From an uncultured Acidobacteriota bacterium (GTDB lineage Bacteria; Acidobacteriota; Terriglobia; Terriglobales; Acidobacteriaceae), in assembly GCA_903851035.1 (NCBI GenBank), contig CAINND010000115.1, forward strand, positions 21,160 through 85,159: 64,000 bases of DNA. Direction: 5' to 3'. The notes under the pieces were generated by a model. The model ran no database searches and was not told the origin of the DNA. It saw nothing but the letters and a program-made list of their open reading frames with translations. Made by a program: the position numbers and the translations under genes. Positions 44,501-52,657 of this stretch are shown piece after piece; the first letter of the stretch is position 1, and each line of letters opens with the position of its first letter.

Positions 44501-45219
44501 TGGCCACCATCCACCTGCTGCTGGAGGCGGGCACGCGCGTCGTTCTTCCGCCGCCGTTTCTCTGCTGCGGCTTCCCCGCGCAGGTCAACGGCAAGACAGA
44601 CTTGCACTCACAGACCGTGCTGCGCGACATCATTGTGTTCAACCAGATTCGCACCATGTTCGGTTATCTTGACTTTGATGGCTGCGTCATCAGTTGCGGA
44701 ACCTGCCGCGACGGACTCTCGCAGATGGACACCGCCAAGCTCTTTGGCCGCGTGGTGGACGTGGCCGCCTACCTAAACGAGCGCGGCGTTCGCATCGCGG
44801 ACAAGCCGCCGCTGGTGACCGCCCCCGGCGCACGCCCCGACTACCTCTACCACGCACCCTGCCACGATTCACTCGATGGCCGTGCCGAGAAAGTGCTCTT
44901 TCAACTGGGAGGCTTCGGCCACGTGCAGCCCGTGCCCCACTGCTGCAGTGAGGCAGGAACCCTTGCGCTCTCCCGTCCGGATATTACCGACAGCATGCTG
45001 CACCGCAAGCGCCAGGCCTTCGCCGAAGTCATCCCCGCCGGCGAGAAGGCAACGGTGCTCACCAACTGTCCCGCCTGCGTGCAGGGTCTGGGACGCTGCC
45101 GCGACCAGGGCGTGCAGGCACAGCACATCGCCATTGCGCTGGCAGAAAAGCTAACCGGCCCTACCTGGAAGCTGCGCTTCATTGAACAGGCTGGACGCGC
45201 AACGACCGTCGCGTTCTAA
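41521..45219 (+). CDS. Giant FAD-dependent dehydrogenase fused to a GlcF-like Fe-S/CCG protein
   Basis: 1232 aa, a fusion of a DUF3683-like N-terminal region, an FAD-binding (FAD_binding_4) D-lactate/glycolate-dehydrogenase unit and a GlcF-like iron-sulfur unit. Residues 1-140 are DUF3683-like (SAQRRRRFFGNSAKDLEIIA). The FAD domain follows with PRGAGTGLTGGAVP (near 203) and FADDFD-like segments. The C-terminal half starts HCVRCGKCKVDCCVYHP (near 778) and CTICHKCLKPCPVDIDTGEV (near 842), two ferredoxin-like Cys clusters, and contains CCG-type segments near the end (FYFPGCGSERL, APCHDSLDGRA, HCCSEAGTLALSRPDI). It probably oxidises a 2-hydroxyacid and passes electrons to the quinone pool or to ETF. 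Domain order is read directly; the reaction is inference. Confidence 0.85.
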   Translation: MASPFNPGGQSVAATRPREIPYNYTSASDAQAVSFLLGDATVRTLDELRSARVTGRSARILMRLFGEVLIHRRNPYLYEELVTSAQRRRRFFGNSAKDLEIIAGKAEGDPRVLDILAQCRKLFADFRTEIEQTPGERNRVRRELAPIVGTNNVLFDPFTLVSHATDATDWRLFVPLAVVTPDDEAQVAPLLVSIAKLGLKVVPRGAGTGLTGGAVPLRAGCVVLNTERLNRIRAIRDEEFLLDNGQTVTAPVMEAEAGVITEKAMEHAAEHGLVFATDPTSAWACTLGGNIAENAGGKMAVRWGTCIDNLVEWRMSMPGGKRWRVRRANHQLRKILPNDTVIFDVLDESGDLLRRIELKGTEIRKNGLWKDITNKALGGVPGLQKEGTDGVITSGVFVLYPEYPAMRTLCLEFFGPDFDEASRVILELARAFPFPADGEEALLALEHFDDEYIRAIDYKVKAPRAETPKAALLIDIAGSTPEQVQRGVERVRALLERHPNTELFVAADAAQAKLFWQDRKKLGAIARRTNAFKMNEDIVLPLEALAEFARFIDNMNVEEERYAQLRFAERAESLFSDAPWKDDTNALAAKTPAALALCAGFRAQLPALGAAALRGLSALHEFRDGLLRLLHGYPAAVALLEKAFKEVRDRRIVLATHMHAGDGNVHVNVPVLSNDRPMLERTDHVIDQVMAKVISLNGVVSGEHGIGLTKLKYLEPERVAELAAYRIQVDPDGLMNPGKLDDYVALGHIFTPSFNLLELEAQILQHGRLEELSRKIAHCVRCGKCKVDCCVYHPARGMFYHPRNKNLAIGSLIEALLYDAQRERSTHFELLQWLEEVADHCTICHKCLKPCPVDIDTGEVSILERQILNEWGYKHTPLATRLTLRYLNSQSPAFNSVFRAGVVQIGGAAQRVLSKVVAPLQPAEGSSAFYPLRLLRSSIAPVPSDTLRDLLPVCEEGEALVFEPENHADSADDRRTVFYFPGCGSERLHSDISMATIHLLLEAGTRVVLPPPFLCCGFPAQVNGKTDLHSQTVLRDIIVFNQIRTMFGYLDFDGCVISCGTCRDGLSQMDTAKLFGRVVDVAAYLNERGVRIADKPPLVTAPGARPDYLYHAPCHDSLDGRAEKVLFQLGGFGHVQPVPHCCSEAGTLALSRPDITDSMLHRKRQAFAEVIPAGEKATVLTNCPACVQGLGRCRDQGVQAQHIAIALAEKLTGPTWKLRFIEQAGRATTVAF

Positions 45220-45239
45220 CCGCGTGCAATGCACAAATC

Positions 45240-45268
45240 AAAGCCCCGGAATGCGCTCCGAGGCTTTT
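45240..45268. terminator. Bidirectional terminator between two convergent genes
   Basis: Stem aagccccgga / tccgaggctt with a short loop; T-rich on both sides (cttttgt on plus; ctttgattt on minus). Confidence 0.75.
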
Positions 45269-45297
45269 GTGTTGTTAGACAGAAACGTATTCGCCAA

Positions 45298-46878
45298 CTA
45301 TGGAGCCGCTTCCAGCTCTGCCAGCTTCGCCCGCAGCAATTCCCTCTGACCGTCGGCGTGGGCCAGTCCGTAACGCAACGCATTTCTTGCTTCATTTGGA
45401 TGCCCCTCGGCGCGCAGGGCCTCCGCCAACAGAACGTAGCCCAACGTGTTGGTGGCATCCACCTCGCAGGCATGGCGTAGGCGCTCCTCGGCCTCCGGCA
45501 GGTGCCCGGTGCTCAGCAGGGTGACGCCATAGGCGAAGTTCGTCCCCCATCCATCGGGATCGAGGCGCAGAGTACCGGCGTAAATCTCCAGTGCTGGCAC
45601 AACGGCTCCGGCCTTCAGCAACTGGTTGGAGTACAGATTGCGCGCCCGCACGCTCTCCGGTGAGACTTCAGCGGCATGGCCAAACAAAGTCATGCCATCG
45701 CGCCACACCTCGGTCTGCTGCACCGTCAGCACGGCGCCCACGGCCGCCAATAGCATGAGTGGGATCAATCGGTTTGCGGCCACGCCAAGCACCTTCTGCG
45801 GACTCTCCGGCAGTTGCGCAACGGCCCACCCCACCAGCAGCGCCACGGCTATGGTCGAAAGGTAAACATAACGGTCGTGCACCAGGTCGCCTTCGGGAAA
45901 TGAAAGCAGACCCGCCAGCACGGGCAGCAACGGCAGCAGCCACCAAGCGGCCACAAGGCCGAGCAAACGTTCTAGCCGAGCGGCCCACACAGCCAGAGCT
46001 GCAACGGCCAGCACCACCACAAGCGCCACAACAAAACCTGCCGTGGGAGCCTTCAGCAAATGCAGGTTGTAAAACAGCGCCAGCGGATACGGCCACAGGC
46101 TGAGCCGCAGGCATTCGACAAGATCGAGCGGAGCGGTCAGCATGGCTCGCCACAGCGAATTCGATGCTACCGCCAGATGCTGCATCACCATGACGCGCAT
46201 GACCAGGTAAATCGCCGTGGCCGCCAGCACCGGTGCAGCCGACTTCACCGCGCCATAAAATTTCGCGCCATGGCTCTGCCGAGATGCAGCGGAATCTACG
46301 GCGGTCTCTCTGCCGACAAACAGCCATGCATGCAGCAGAATCAGCACGGGCAGCGCCAGCGCCGTTTCCTTGGCAAACAGGGCGGGCAGGGCCAGCACTC
46401 CGCTCAGCAGCCACCACGCACGCGCGCTGCCACCAGCGGACTCGGATAGCACATCTTCGCCACAGCCGCGCAGGTAAGCCAGAAAAGATGCGAGAAAGAA
46501 AAACGCCACCAGCGGCTCAGTGGAACCGCTGAGCCACACCGCGCTCTCCACATGCGCCGGATGCACGGCGAAGACCACGCCAGCGGCAGCGGCGGCAAAC
46601 AGCTTCCAGTTCACCAGCAGCCACAGCAAAAACACGGGACGGTAATAGTTGCGATATTGCGGCTGGGCAAAGCGCCACACGTCGTGCACAAAATAGCCGG
46701 GGGCCTGGCTCCATTCCAGCGTCTGGTTGTGCACAATCTGGTGCTGATCGTCGTAGAGGCTGAAGCCGAAGCCGGCACCTCGCAGATGCAGCAGCACCGT
46801 AGCCCCGAGCAGGCAGAGGGCAAAGATAATATGACTTTTCTTCCAGAGTGCGGCGTTCACCCGAAGCCTCGCAGCCAA
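45298..46878 (-). CDS. TMTC-like multi-pass membrane protein with C-terminal TPR repeats
   Basis: 526 aa. The N-terminus is a PMT/TMTC-like membrane region: SLYDDQHQIVHNQ (acidic loop 1, usually D-x-D/E), YYRPVFLLWLLVNWKLF, then AGVVFAVHPAHVESAVWLSG (the HPxHVE motif). About 10 segments follow, and three or more TPR units from ~400 (ARNLYSNQLLKAGAVVPALE, EERLRHACEVDATNTLGYVL). In the family a loop of 35-40 residues normally lies between NWKLF and the HPxHVE helix; here it is absent, so an in-frame deletion is likely. It may transfer mannose or act as a TPR scaffold. Confidence 0.75.
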   Translation of the reverse strand: MAARLRVNAALWKKSHIIFALCLLGATVLLHLRGAGFGFSLYDDQHQIVHNQTLEWSQAPGYFVHDVWRFAQPQYRNYYRPVFLLWLLVNWKLFAAAAAGVVFAVHPAHVESAVWLSGSTEPLVAFFFLASFLAYLRGCGEDVLSESAGGSARAWWLLSGVLALPALFAKETALALPVLILLHAWLFVGRETAVDSAASRQSHGAKFYGAVKSAAPVLAATAIYLVMRVMVMQHLAVASNSLWRAMLTAPLDLVECLRLSLWPYPLALFYNLHLLKAPTAGFVVALVVVLAVAALAVWAARLERLLGLVAAWWLLPLLPVLAGLLSFPEGDLVHDRYVYLSTIAVALLVGWAVAQLPESPQKVLGVAANRLIPLMLLAAVGAVLTVQQTEVWRDGMTLFGHAAEVSPESVRARNLYSNQLLKAGAVVPALEIYAGTLRLDPDGWGTNFAYGVTLLSTGHLPEAEERLRHACEVDATNTLGYVLLAEALRAEGHPNEARNALRYGLAHADGQRELLRAKLAELEAAP

Positions 46879-46948
46879 GATAGGTTCACGCCTTTTCTAT
46901 CACACACGCCGCATCCGATGCGTGCAACGCCCCGACCGTATTCAGTTC

Positions 46949-47608
46949 TTACGGCTGCGGATGCCCCACTGGTACCATGTAGATGGGCGTAATGCCCGCC
47001 GGAAGCGCCGCGGCCTTGGCCGTATCCGCCGGAATGATGCCACCCACGGGCACCGCACCCAGTTTCAGCCCGGTGGCCGTCAGCAGAAGATTCTGCGTAG
47101 CGTGCCCTGCTTCCAGGTTCACCAGCCGCTCGGCTGTCGTGTGGTCGGTGTTCTTGGCCGCTCGGTCAAACTCGCCCGCAATCAGAAAGACCACGGGAGC
47201 CTTCTTCACCGTCTCCTGCGTGCTCAAAACACCGCGCAGATCTTTTGACGCCAGTAGCACCAGAACGTGCCTGGCGGGCAGATACTCGTAAAAGCCATCG
47301 GCCTGTGCCACATAAACGTGCAGATAATATTGCGCGTGCGCCGAGGGTGCCGTGCGCTGACCTTTCTCACTGGTCATGCCCTGCGCGCTCCACAGCAGTT
47401 GGCTGATCTCGGCCAGAGTGACTTTCTCGGCGGTAAACAGGCGCACCGAGCGCCGGGTGGCCAGCGCTTCGTTCAGCGTGATGCCACCCGTCAGTGCAGG
47501 CTTGGGCAGCGCAACCTCCTGCGCCGCGGTGGAAACCACTGGGGTAACCGCCATTGCCGTGGCCGCCAGGGCCAAAATCATAAGAATGCTGATCAGGATT
47601 CGCCGCAT
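46949..47608 (-). CDS. Exported SagB/ThcOx-type nitroreductase family protein
   Basis: 219 aa. Signal peptide of ~23 residues (MRRILISILMILALAATAMA). The nitroreductase fold shows LNEALATRRSVRLF near 47 (FMN-binding Arg motif), AEISQLLWSAQGM, YYLHVYVAQADGFYEYLP and the helix with GHATQNLLLTATGLKLG. SagB-type enzymes use FMN to oxidise azolines or reduce quinones. The ATG at 47608 has GGAGGAGA 8 bases upstream; longer frames upstream are not supported. No azole-biosynthesis partners (SagC/D) are seen, so its role is unknown. Confidence 0.87.
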   Translation of the reverse strand: MRRILISILMILALAATAMAVTPVVSTAAQEVALPKPALTGGITLNEALATRRSVRLFTAEKVTLAEISQLLWSAQGMTSEKGQRTAPSAHAQYYLHVYVAQADGFYEYLPARHVLVLLASKDLRGVLSTQETVKKAPVVFLIAGEFDRAAKNTDHTTAERLVNLEAGHATQNLLLTATGLKLGAVPVGGIIPADTAKAAALPAGITPIYMVPVGHPQP

Positions 47609-47760
47609 AGGATTTCTCCTCCAAGGATTGCAGCATACACCCGCGCCGCGAGGAAAATCCCACACCCCTTGTACCCGCATCACCTTGCCCGATGACCTGT
47701 GTCACAGCCCCCGGGGTTATGTTCTTCAGAAAATGAGACTTTACGAAAGGAATTCTCTCC

Positions 47761-49974
47761 ATGAGTACATCCGCTGCTCCGCATGTGGGCGCCATGCTCA
47801 CCCTCCCCGGCGATGCCGTCCGCCAGATTCTATGGCGCTTCAGCGACCGCTTTGACCTGCAAATGCTGGTGCAGTCGGCACGCGGCGTCGCGCGCGGCCC
47901 GGTGGCCCGCATGGTGGCCAGCGGCGAGCGCAATACCCACGAGTGGACTCCGGCCAAGCAGGCCATGATGGAGGCCTTTGACGCCGCCGGCATTACCGCA
48001 GCTTTCATGGAGCCCGAAGAAGGCGGCTTTATCAGCGGCCCAAAGAATTTAGCCCTGGGCCTGGCGGCCTTTGAGCTGGCCTGGGTGGATGGCGGCGCAG
48101 CCACGGCAAGCCTCGCCGGATTCCTTGCCCTGGCGCCCATCCACGAGCGTGGCACGGCGGAACAGAGCGCGCACTACATGAAGCTGGCTGCCCCGCCGCA
48201 GCCCGGTGAAGATCGCAAGATCAAGCGCGGCGCCTTCGCCCTCACCGAGCCCATCCCCTATGTCGGCGTGGACACCGGACTGCTGAGCGGCCGCGTGCGC
48301 GTGGCTGAATGGAAAGATGGCGAAGAACCCATGCTGCAGGTGGAAAAGCGTGGACGCTTCATCACCAACATCGCCTGCGCCGACTTCGTCACGGCCGCCG
48401 TCGATAGCGGCGACGAGCGCATCAAGGGCAGCTGCGTCATCATTTTGGAAGAAGGCGACCCGGGCAGCTTTGACCGCGGCACGCCCACCAAGAAGCTCGT
48501 CCACCAGCTCAGTTCCACGGGCGACCCCATCTTCAGCCTGCGGGTTCCGGCCAGCCGCATCGTTGGCGGCTACACGGTCAAGGACGGCAGGATTGTGCCG
48601 AACTTCACGCACAGTGAAGTAATTGAGGCGGTCTTCCGCCGCACCCGCGTGACCGTGGGCCTGATGACCTCCGCCAAACTGCTCTCGGCCGTCGAGCCCG
48701 TCATCCGCTACCAGCGTGGACGCTTCCGCGGCGCGGAGAGCATCAAGGAGGGCAGCCTGCGCTACGAGATGGGCATCCAGCAGCGCGAGGATGCCCTGCA
48801 ACGCCTGGTGGACGTATGGGCCAGCGGTGAGGCCGGTGCCAGCCTGGGCTTTGCCGCCGCACGACTCTTCGACGAACTGGACCCACTGGAAAAGCAGAAG
48901 ACGGCCCTGATGGCCGAGCGCGGCATCAACGGCGGACGAGCGGAAATGAAGGCCATGAAGGAGGTCGAACTCCGCGCCATGGAGCTTCTGACGGCCAACC
49001 CAACACCGGAGCGCCGCGCCGAATTGGAAGCCGATCCGCTGGTGCAATATCTCATTCTGGATGCCGCAGCCAACGTTCTTTGCCCCGCCACCAAGCTGTG
49101 GAACACCGGCGAGGGCACACGCCAGATGCGCGAAGCCGTCAGCCTGATGGGCGGATACGGCATCACCGAGGACTGCCCCGGCTACCTGGCCAACAAGTGG
49201 ATGGACGCGCAACTGGAAACCACCTACGAGGGTCCGGAGGCCGTACAGCGCCGCCAGCTCACCATCACCATGATCACGCCGCTCTTCCTGGCGCAGTTCC
49301 GCAACTGGATTCGCGAGATGCGCACCATTGCCAGCGAGCGCCCCGGCACCGGCGCCTGCACGCTGGCCACGGCCATGACCATGTGGATGTGGACACTGCA
49401 TTACACGCAGACCGCAACCGATGCCGACGGCAACAAGCTGTACACCGGCCCGCGCCAGGCTGTGACCTTTGCCCTGGCCGATGCCCTCTGCTGGCTGCTG
49501 GCCTCGCGCTGCCAGATTCTGGATGTGCAGGAGTTGGAAGCTCGCGGCCCAGAGGATGCCGTCGTAGCCGAGGACCTGCCTGCCACGTTGCAGTTCTTCC
49601 GCGACCTGTGCCACACGCAGGCCGCGCGCGCCAGCGGCGAGGCTTCACGCATCTGCGCTGAGCTGGTCTATGGCTACAACCGCCATCCCGCATGGGATGC
49701 CGATGGCCACAAGGCCTGCTTCCTGGCCGATGAAGTCGAGGAGTATGAAGGCTTTATCCCCGGCCTCGGCTCGGTGGCGCTGGACGTGATCGGCCAGCAC
49801 GGCGAGCATCCCTTCAAGGCCGGTCCCTGCGCCGGATGTGCCGGTTCGGCTGACTTCCTGCATTTGCAGAACAAGCTCGCCACCTGCCTTACCGGCTCGC
49901 GGCTGGCCAAGGACCGCGCCGCAGAGACCGTCGCCAAGGTGATGATCCCCGAGGCGCTGGACTACCCGGCATGA
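47761..49974 (+). CDS. Large acyl-CoA dehydrogenase family protein
   Basis: 737 aa, longer than the ~390 aa of ordinary acyl-CoA dehydrogenases. The N-terminal helical domain (FSDRFDLQMLVQSARGVARG), the beta-barrel middle with AFALTEP (FAD-binding segment) and KLVHQLSSTGDP, and the C-terminal helices (RRTRVTVGLMTSAKLLSAVE, LMGGYGITED, LETTYEGPEAVQ) are all ACAD. The GGYGITED turn is the usual ACAD motif around the catalytic region. The C-terminal ~170 residues (NKLYTGPRQAVTFALADALCW onwards) extend past a normal ACAD, as in VLCAD-like proteins. It is the first gene of an operon with its own electron acceptors (ETF-QO, EtfB, EtfA), so its electrons go to the quinone pool. The natural acyl substrate is unknown. 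Confidence 0.9.
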   Translation: MSTSAAPHVGAMLTLPGDAVRQILWRFSDRFDLQMLVQSARGVARGPVARMVASGERNTHEWTPAKQAMMEAFDAAGITAAFMEPEEGGFISGPKNLALGLAAFELAWVDGGAATASLAGFLALAPIHERGTAEQSAHYMKLAAPPQPGEDRKIKRGAFALTEPIPYVGVDTGLLSGRVRVAEWKDGEEPMLQVEKRGRFITNIACADFVTAAVDSGDERIKGSCVIILEEGDPGSFDRGTPTKKLVHQLSSTGDPIFSLRVPASRIVGGYTVKDGRIVPNFTHSEVIEAVFRRTRVTVGLMTSAKLLSAVEPVIRYQRGRFRGAESIKEGSLRYEMGIQQREDALQRLVDVWASGEAGASLGFAAARLFDELDPLEKQKTALMAERGINGGRAEMKAMKEVELRAMELLTANPTPERRAELEADPLVQYLILDAAANVLCPATKLWNTGEGTRQMREAVSLMGGYGITEDCPGYLANKWMDAQLETTYEGPEAVQRRQLTITMITPLFLAQFRNWIREMRTIASERPGTGACTLATAMTMWMWTLHYTQTATDADGNKLYTGPRQAVTFALADALCWLLASRCQILDVQELEARGPEDAVVAEDLPATLQFFRDLCHTQAARASGEASRICAELVYGYNRHPAWDADGHKACFLADEVEEYEGFIPGLGSVALDVIGQHGEHPFKAGPCAGCAGSADFLHLQNKLATCLTGSRLAKDRAAETVAKVMIPEALDYPA

Positions 49975-51821
49975 GCGCCGAGCTAAACAGCGAACAGACG
50001 GAGGTCGAGCGCCAGCAGATGGAGGTGGACATCGCCTGTGTCGGCTTCGGTCCGGCCATGGGAGGCTTCCTCACCACGCTGACACGCGCACTGGCCGAGG
50101 CCGCAGGCGACCCAGCGCTGGAGAGCCATGCCATGCCCGGGATGCCCTTGCAGGTGCTCTGCTACGAGCGTGCCGATGACCTTGCCGCCGGAGTCAGCGG
50201 CGTTGTCACCGCCGCACGGGCCATCCGCCAGAGCTTTCCGCAGATTGCCGATGCCGCAGTGCCGATGCTCACTCCAGTGACGAGCGAAAAGGTCTTCTAC
50301 CTGCTTGATCCGCACGGCCACAGCCGCCGCTCGCTGGTCCTGCGCGCGGCTGATGTATTGCTGAAACCATTTGTGAAGGATGCGGCCTTTGCCCTGCCCT
50401 ACACGCCGCCATTTCTGGAAAAGCACGGCGGACTCATCCTCTCCATCGGCCAGTTCAACCAGTGGGTGGGCACGGAGCTGATGTCCACCGGCCTGGCGCA
50501 GATTTGGCCGGGCACTCCGGTGGCGGAAGCCATCTTTGATGGCCGCGCCGTAAAGGGTGTCCGCCTCGCCGATCAGGGCGTGGATAAATACGGCGCGCCG
50601 GCCGAGGGCTACATGCCCGGCATGGACGTTCGCGCCGCGCTGACCGTTGTCGGCGATGGCCCGGTGGGAGCCGTGGGCCAGAGTCTGGATCGCACGCTCG
50701 GACTGCCCGCAGGACACGCCACGCGCGAGTGGGCGCTGGGCATGAAGTTCGTAGTCGAACTGCCCGAGGACACCGAACTCCAGCCGGGAACCGTATGGCA
50801 CACCTTCGGTTACCCTGAGCCGGAGATCTTCGGCTTCCTCTACGTGCATCCCGACCGCCTCTGCTCCGTGGGCATCTTCATCCCCTCGTGGCTGGGCGAT
50901 CCGGCGCGTACGGCCTATCGCTATTTGCAACACTACATGCAGCACCCCTTGCTGTGGCGTCACCTGGAGAAGGCCACCATGCGCAGTTGGGGAGCAAAAT
51001 CACTGGCGGAAAGTGGCTTACACGGCGAGCCCTACCTTTGCGGAGACGGCTTTGCCCGCATCGGCGAAGGCAGCGGCAGCACCAACATGCTCACCGGTAG
51101 CGGCGTGGACGAGGCCTGGGCCACGGGCACGCAGCTTGCTGAAGGCGTGTTGGAACTGCTCAAGGCCGGCAAGCCGTTTACGCAGGAAAACCTGGACGCC
51201 GCCTACGTTGCTCGCCGCCGCCAAAGCTGGGTTGAGAAGGGCGCGCAGGCCGCAAAAGAAGCCCGCAACGGCTTCCACTCCGGCGTGATCAGCGGGCTCA
51301 TCGGCATGGGGCTGGCCGGGCTGACCAATGGCGCGCTGGCTGCGGCGGCCACGCCACCCGCTGCGCATGAGCAGATTTCTCCGCTGCGCAAGTTCTTTGC
51401 TCGCTTTCACTCGGAAAAAATCGCCGAGGCGCAGCAGGCCGCACGCAGCGGCGCACGCACTCTGCACGATTCGCTGCTCGACCTGCGCGGCTGGCCCGCC
51501 ATCCCCTACGACGGACGCCTGCTGGTCACTCAGCAGGATGCGCTGTTGATGGGCGGCAAGGTGCAAGCCGCGGCTGGCTTTGCCGATCACGTCCGCTTCC
51601 GCGACCCGGCACTGTGCAAAGCCTGCGAGGAGCGCACCTGCGTCAGCATGTGCAGCGGACAGGCCATTACCGAGGGCGAAGGCACCACTCCCGCATTTGA
51701 CCGCGAGAAGTGCATCCACTGCGGCGCATGTCTGTGGAACTGCGCTCACAGCAGCGACGGCCGCCGCGCCAACGTCGATTTCAATGCCGGCTCCGGCGGG
51801 CTGCACTCGGCGGAGAACTAG
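49971..51821 (+). CDS. ETF:quinone oxidoreductase-like protein fused to a FixX-type ferredoxin
   Basis: 616 aa. Residues 15-45 hold the FAD motif DIACVGFGPAMGGF. The middle is FixC/ETF-QO-like (YLLDPHGHSRR, ALTVVGDGPVGAVGQSLD, GSGSTNMLTGSGVDEAWATG for the second FAD segment). From ~545 a ferredoxin with two Cys clusters follows: CKACEERTCVSMC and CIHCGACLWNC, as in FixX. A hydrophobic stretch near 440-462 (GVISGLIGMGLAGLTNGALA) may dip into the membrane. It passes ETF electrons to quinone. It overlaps the ACAD gene by 4 bases (ATGA) and precedes etfB by 31 bases. Confidence 0.87.
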   Translation: MSAELNSEQTEVERQQMEVDIACVGFGPAMGGFLTTLTRALAEAAGDPALESHAMPGMPLQVLCYERADDLAAGVSGVVTAARAIRQSFPQIADAAVPMLTPVTSEKVFYLLDPHGHSRRSLVLRAADVLLKPFVKDAAFALPYTPPFLEKHGGLILSIGQFNQWVGTELMSTGLAQIWPGTPVAEAIFDGRAVKGVRLADQGVDKYGAPAEGYMPGMDVRAALTVVGDGPVGAVGQSLDRTLGLPAGHATREWALGMKFVVELPEDTELQPGTVWHTFGYPEPEIFGFLYVHPDRLCSVGIFIPSWLGDPARTAYRYLQHYMQHPLLWRHLEKATMRSWGAKSLAESGLHGEPYLCGDGFARIGEGSGSTNMLTGSGVDEAWATGTQLAEGVLELLKAGKPFTQENLDAAYVARRRQSWVEKGAQAAKEARNGFHSGVISGLIGMGLAGLTNGALAAAATPPAAHEQISPLRKFFARFHSEKIAEAQQAARSGARTLHDSLLDLRGWPAIPYDGRLLVTQQDALLMGGKVQAAAGFADHVRFRDPALCKACEERTCVSMCSGQAITEGEGTTPAFDREKCIHCGACLWNCAHSSDGRRANVDFNAGSGGLHSAEN

Positions 51822-51852
51822 CAAACAGTTCAGAAAGGAAGTTTCAGCAAAC

Positions 51853-52653
51853 ATGGCAAACGTCTTTCACATCGTTGTCTGCTCCGGCATTGTGCCGGAT
51901 CCTTTGCAGACGCTGGAGCCGGCACCCGGCCCGACGCTTAAGAACGAGATGATGCTGCCCGCGGTGCTCGATCCCTGGGCCGCCTCGGCGCTATATGAGG
52001 GCGCGGCTCTGGCCGCCAAGCACGCCGGCAGCAAGCTGTGGCTGCTGAGCCTGGGGCCCAAGGCCAAACTGCAACAGGTGATGATGACCGTCGGCCAGAA
52101 GGTTCCCTTCGAGTTTGTCGCCGTGGACGGCCCACTCGGAGGCTTCACCGATGCCACTTCCACGGCCGCGGCGCTGGCCGAGGCCATTGCGGCCATCCCC
52201 GGACTCGACCGCACAAAGCTGCTTCTCTTTGGCGGGTGGGAGTCGGCCTCGCGCGGCGCTGGCGTCACGCTGCAAGTTGCAGGAGAACTGCTCGGCATCA
52301 GCGATCAGTTCCAGGGCGTGGATGAGATCAAGGTCGCCGACGATGGCAGCTTCGAGGTCCTCGAGCGCATTGAAGGCGGACGCCATCAGCAGAGCCGCTG
52401 CCAGGGCACTCCGGCCGTACTCGGCTGGGCCACCGGCAACCTGCCGGAGCCGCGCAACTCTCCGCAGGTGGGCATGGCCAACATGCGGGGCATCATGCCT
52501 GCCTTGCAAAAAGCCAAGAGCGTAAAGCTCGATGCCAACAGCCTCACCTACGCCTCGGTCAGCCTGCCCAAGCAGCAGCGCGAAACCCGGCTGGTGCGCG
52601 ACCTTTCCCCTGATGAGATTGCACGCGAGATCGTGCAGTGGATTGCGGAGTAG
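51853..52653 (+). CDS. etfB: Electron-transfer flavoprotein beta subunit (EtfB/FixA)
   Basis: 266 aa ETF beta. NEMMLPAVLDPWAASALYEG (the NPxDxxAxE-like acyl-CoA dehydrogenase docking motif), SLGPKAKLQQVMM, ESASRGAGVTLQVAGELLGI and QTEI-like segment (here EIKVADDGSFEVLERIEGGR) are recognisable. It carries AMP and pairs with the alpha subunit. The gene order ACAD - ETF-QO - etfB - etfA is a complete electron relay in one operon. ATG 51853 begins the family consensus. Confidence 0.92.
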   Translation: MANVFHIVVCSGIVPDPLQTLEPAPGPTLKNEMMLPAVLDPWAASALYEGAALAAKHAGSKLWLLSLGPKAKLQQVMMTVGQKVPFEFVAVDGPLGGFTDATSTAAALAEAIAAIPGLDRTKLLLFGGWESASRGAGVTLQVAGELLGISDQFQGVDEIKVADDGSFEVLERIEGGRHQQSRCQGTPAVLGWATGNLPEPRNSPQVGMANMRGIMPALQKAKSVKLDANSLTYASVSLPKQQRETRLVRDLSPDEIAREIVQWIAE

Positions 52654-52657
52654 CCCG

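Noticed and set aside
47690..47710. CRP/FNR-like half site (TGTGTCACA) before the ACAD operon
   Set aside because: Only one half of the palindrome matches; too weak to call.
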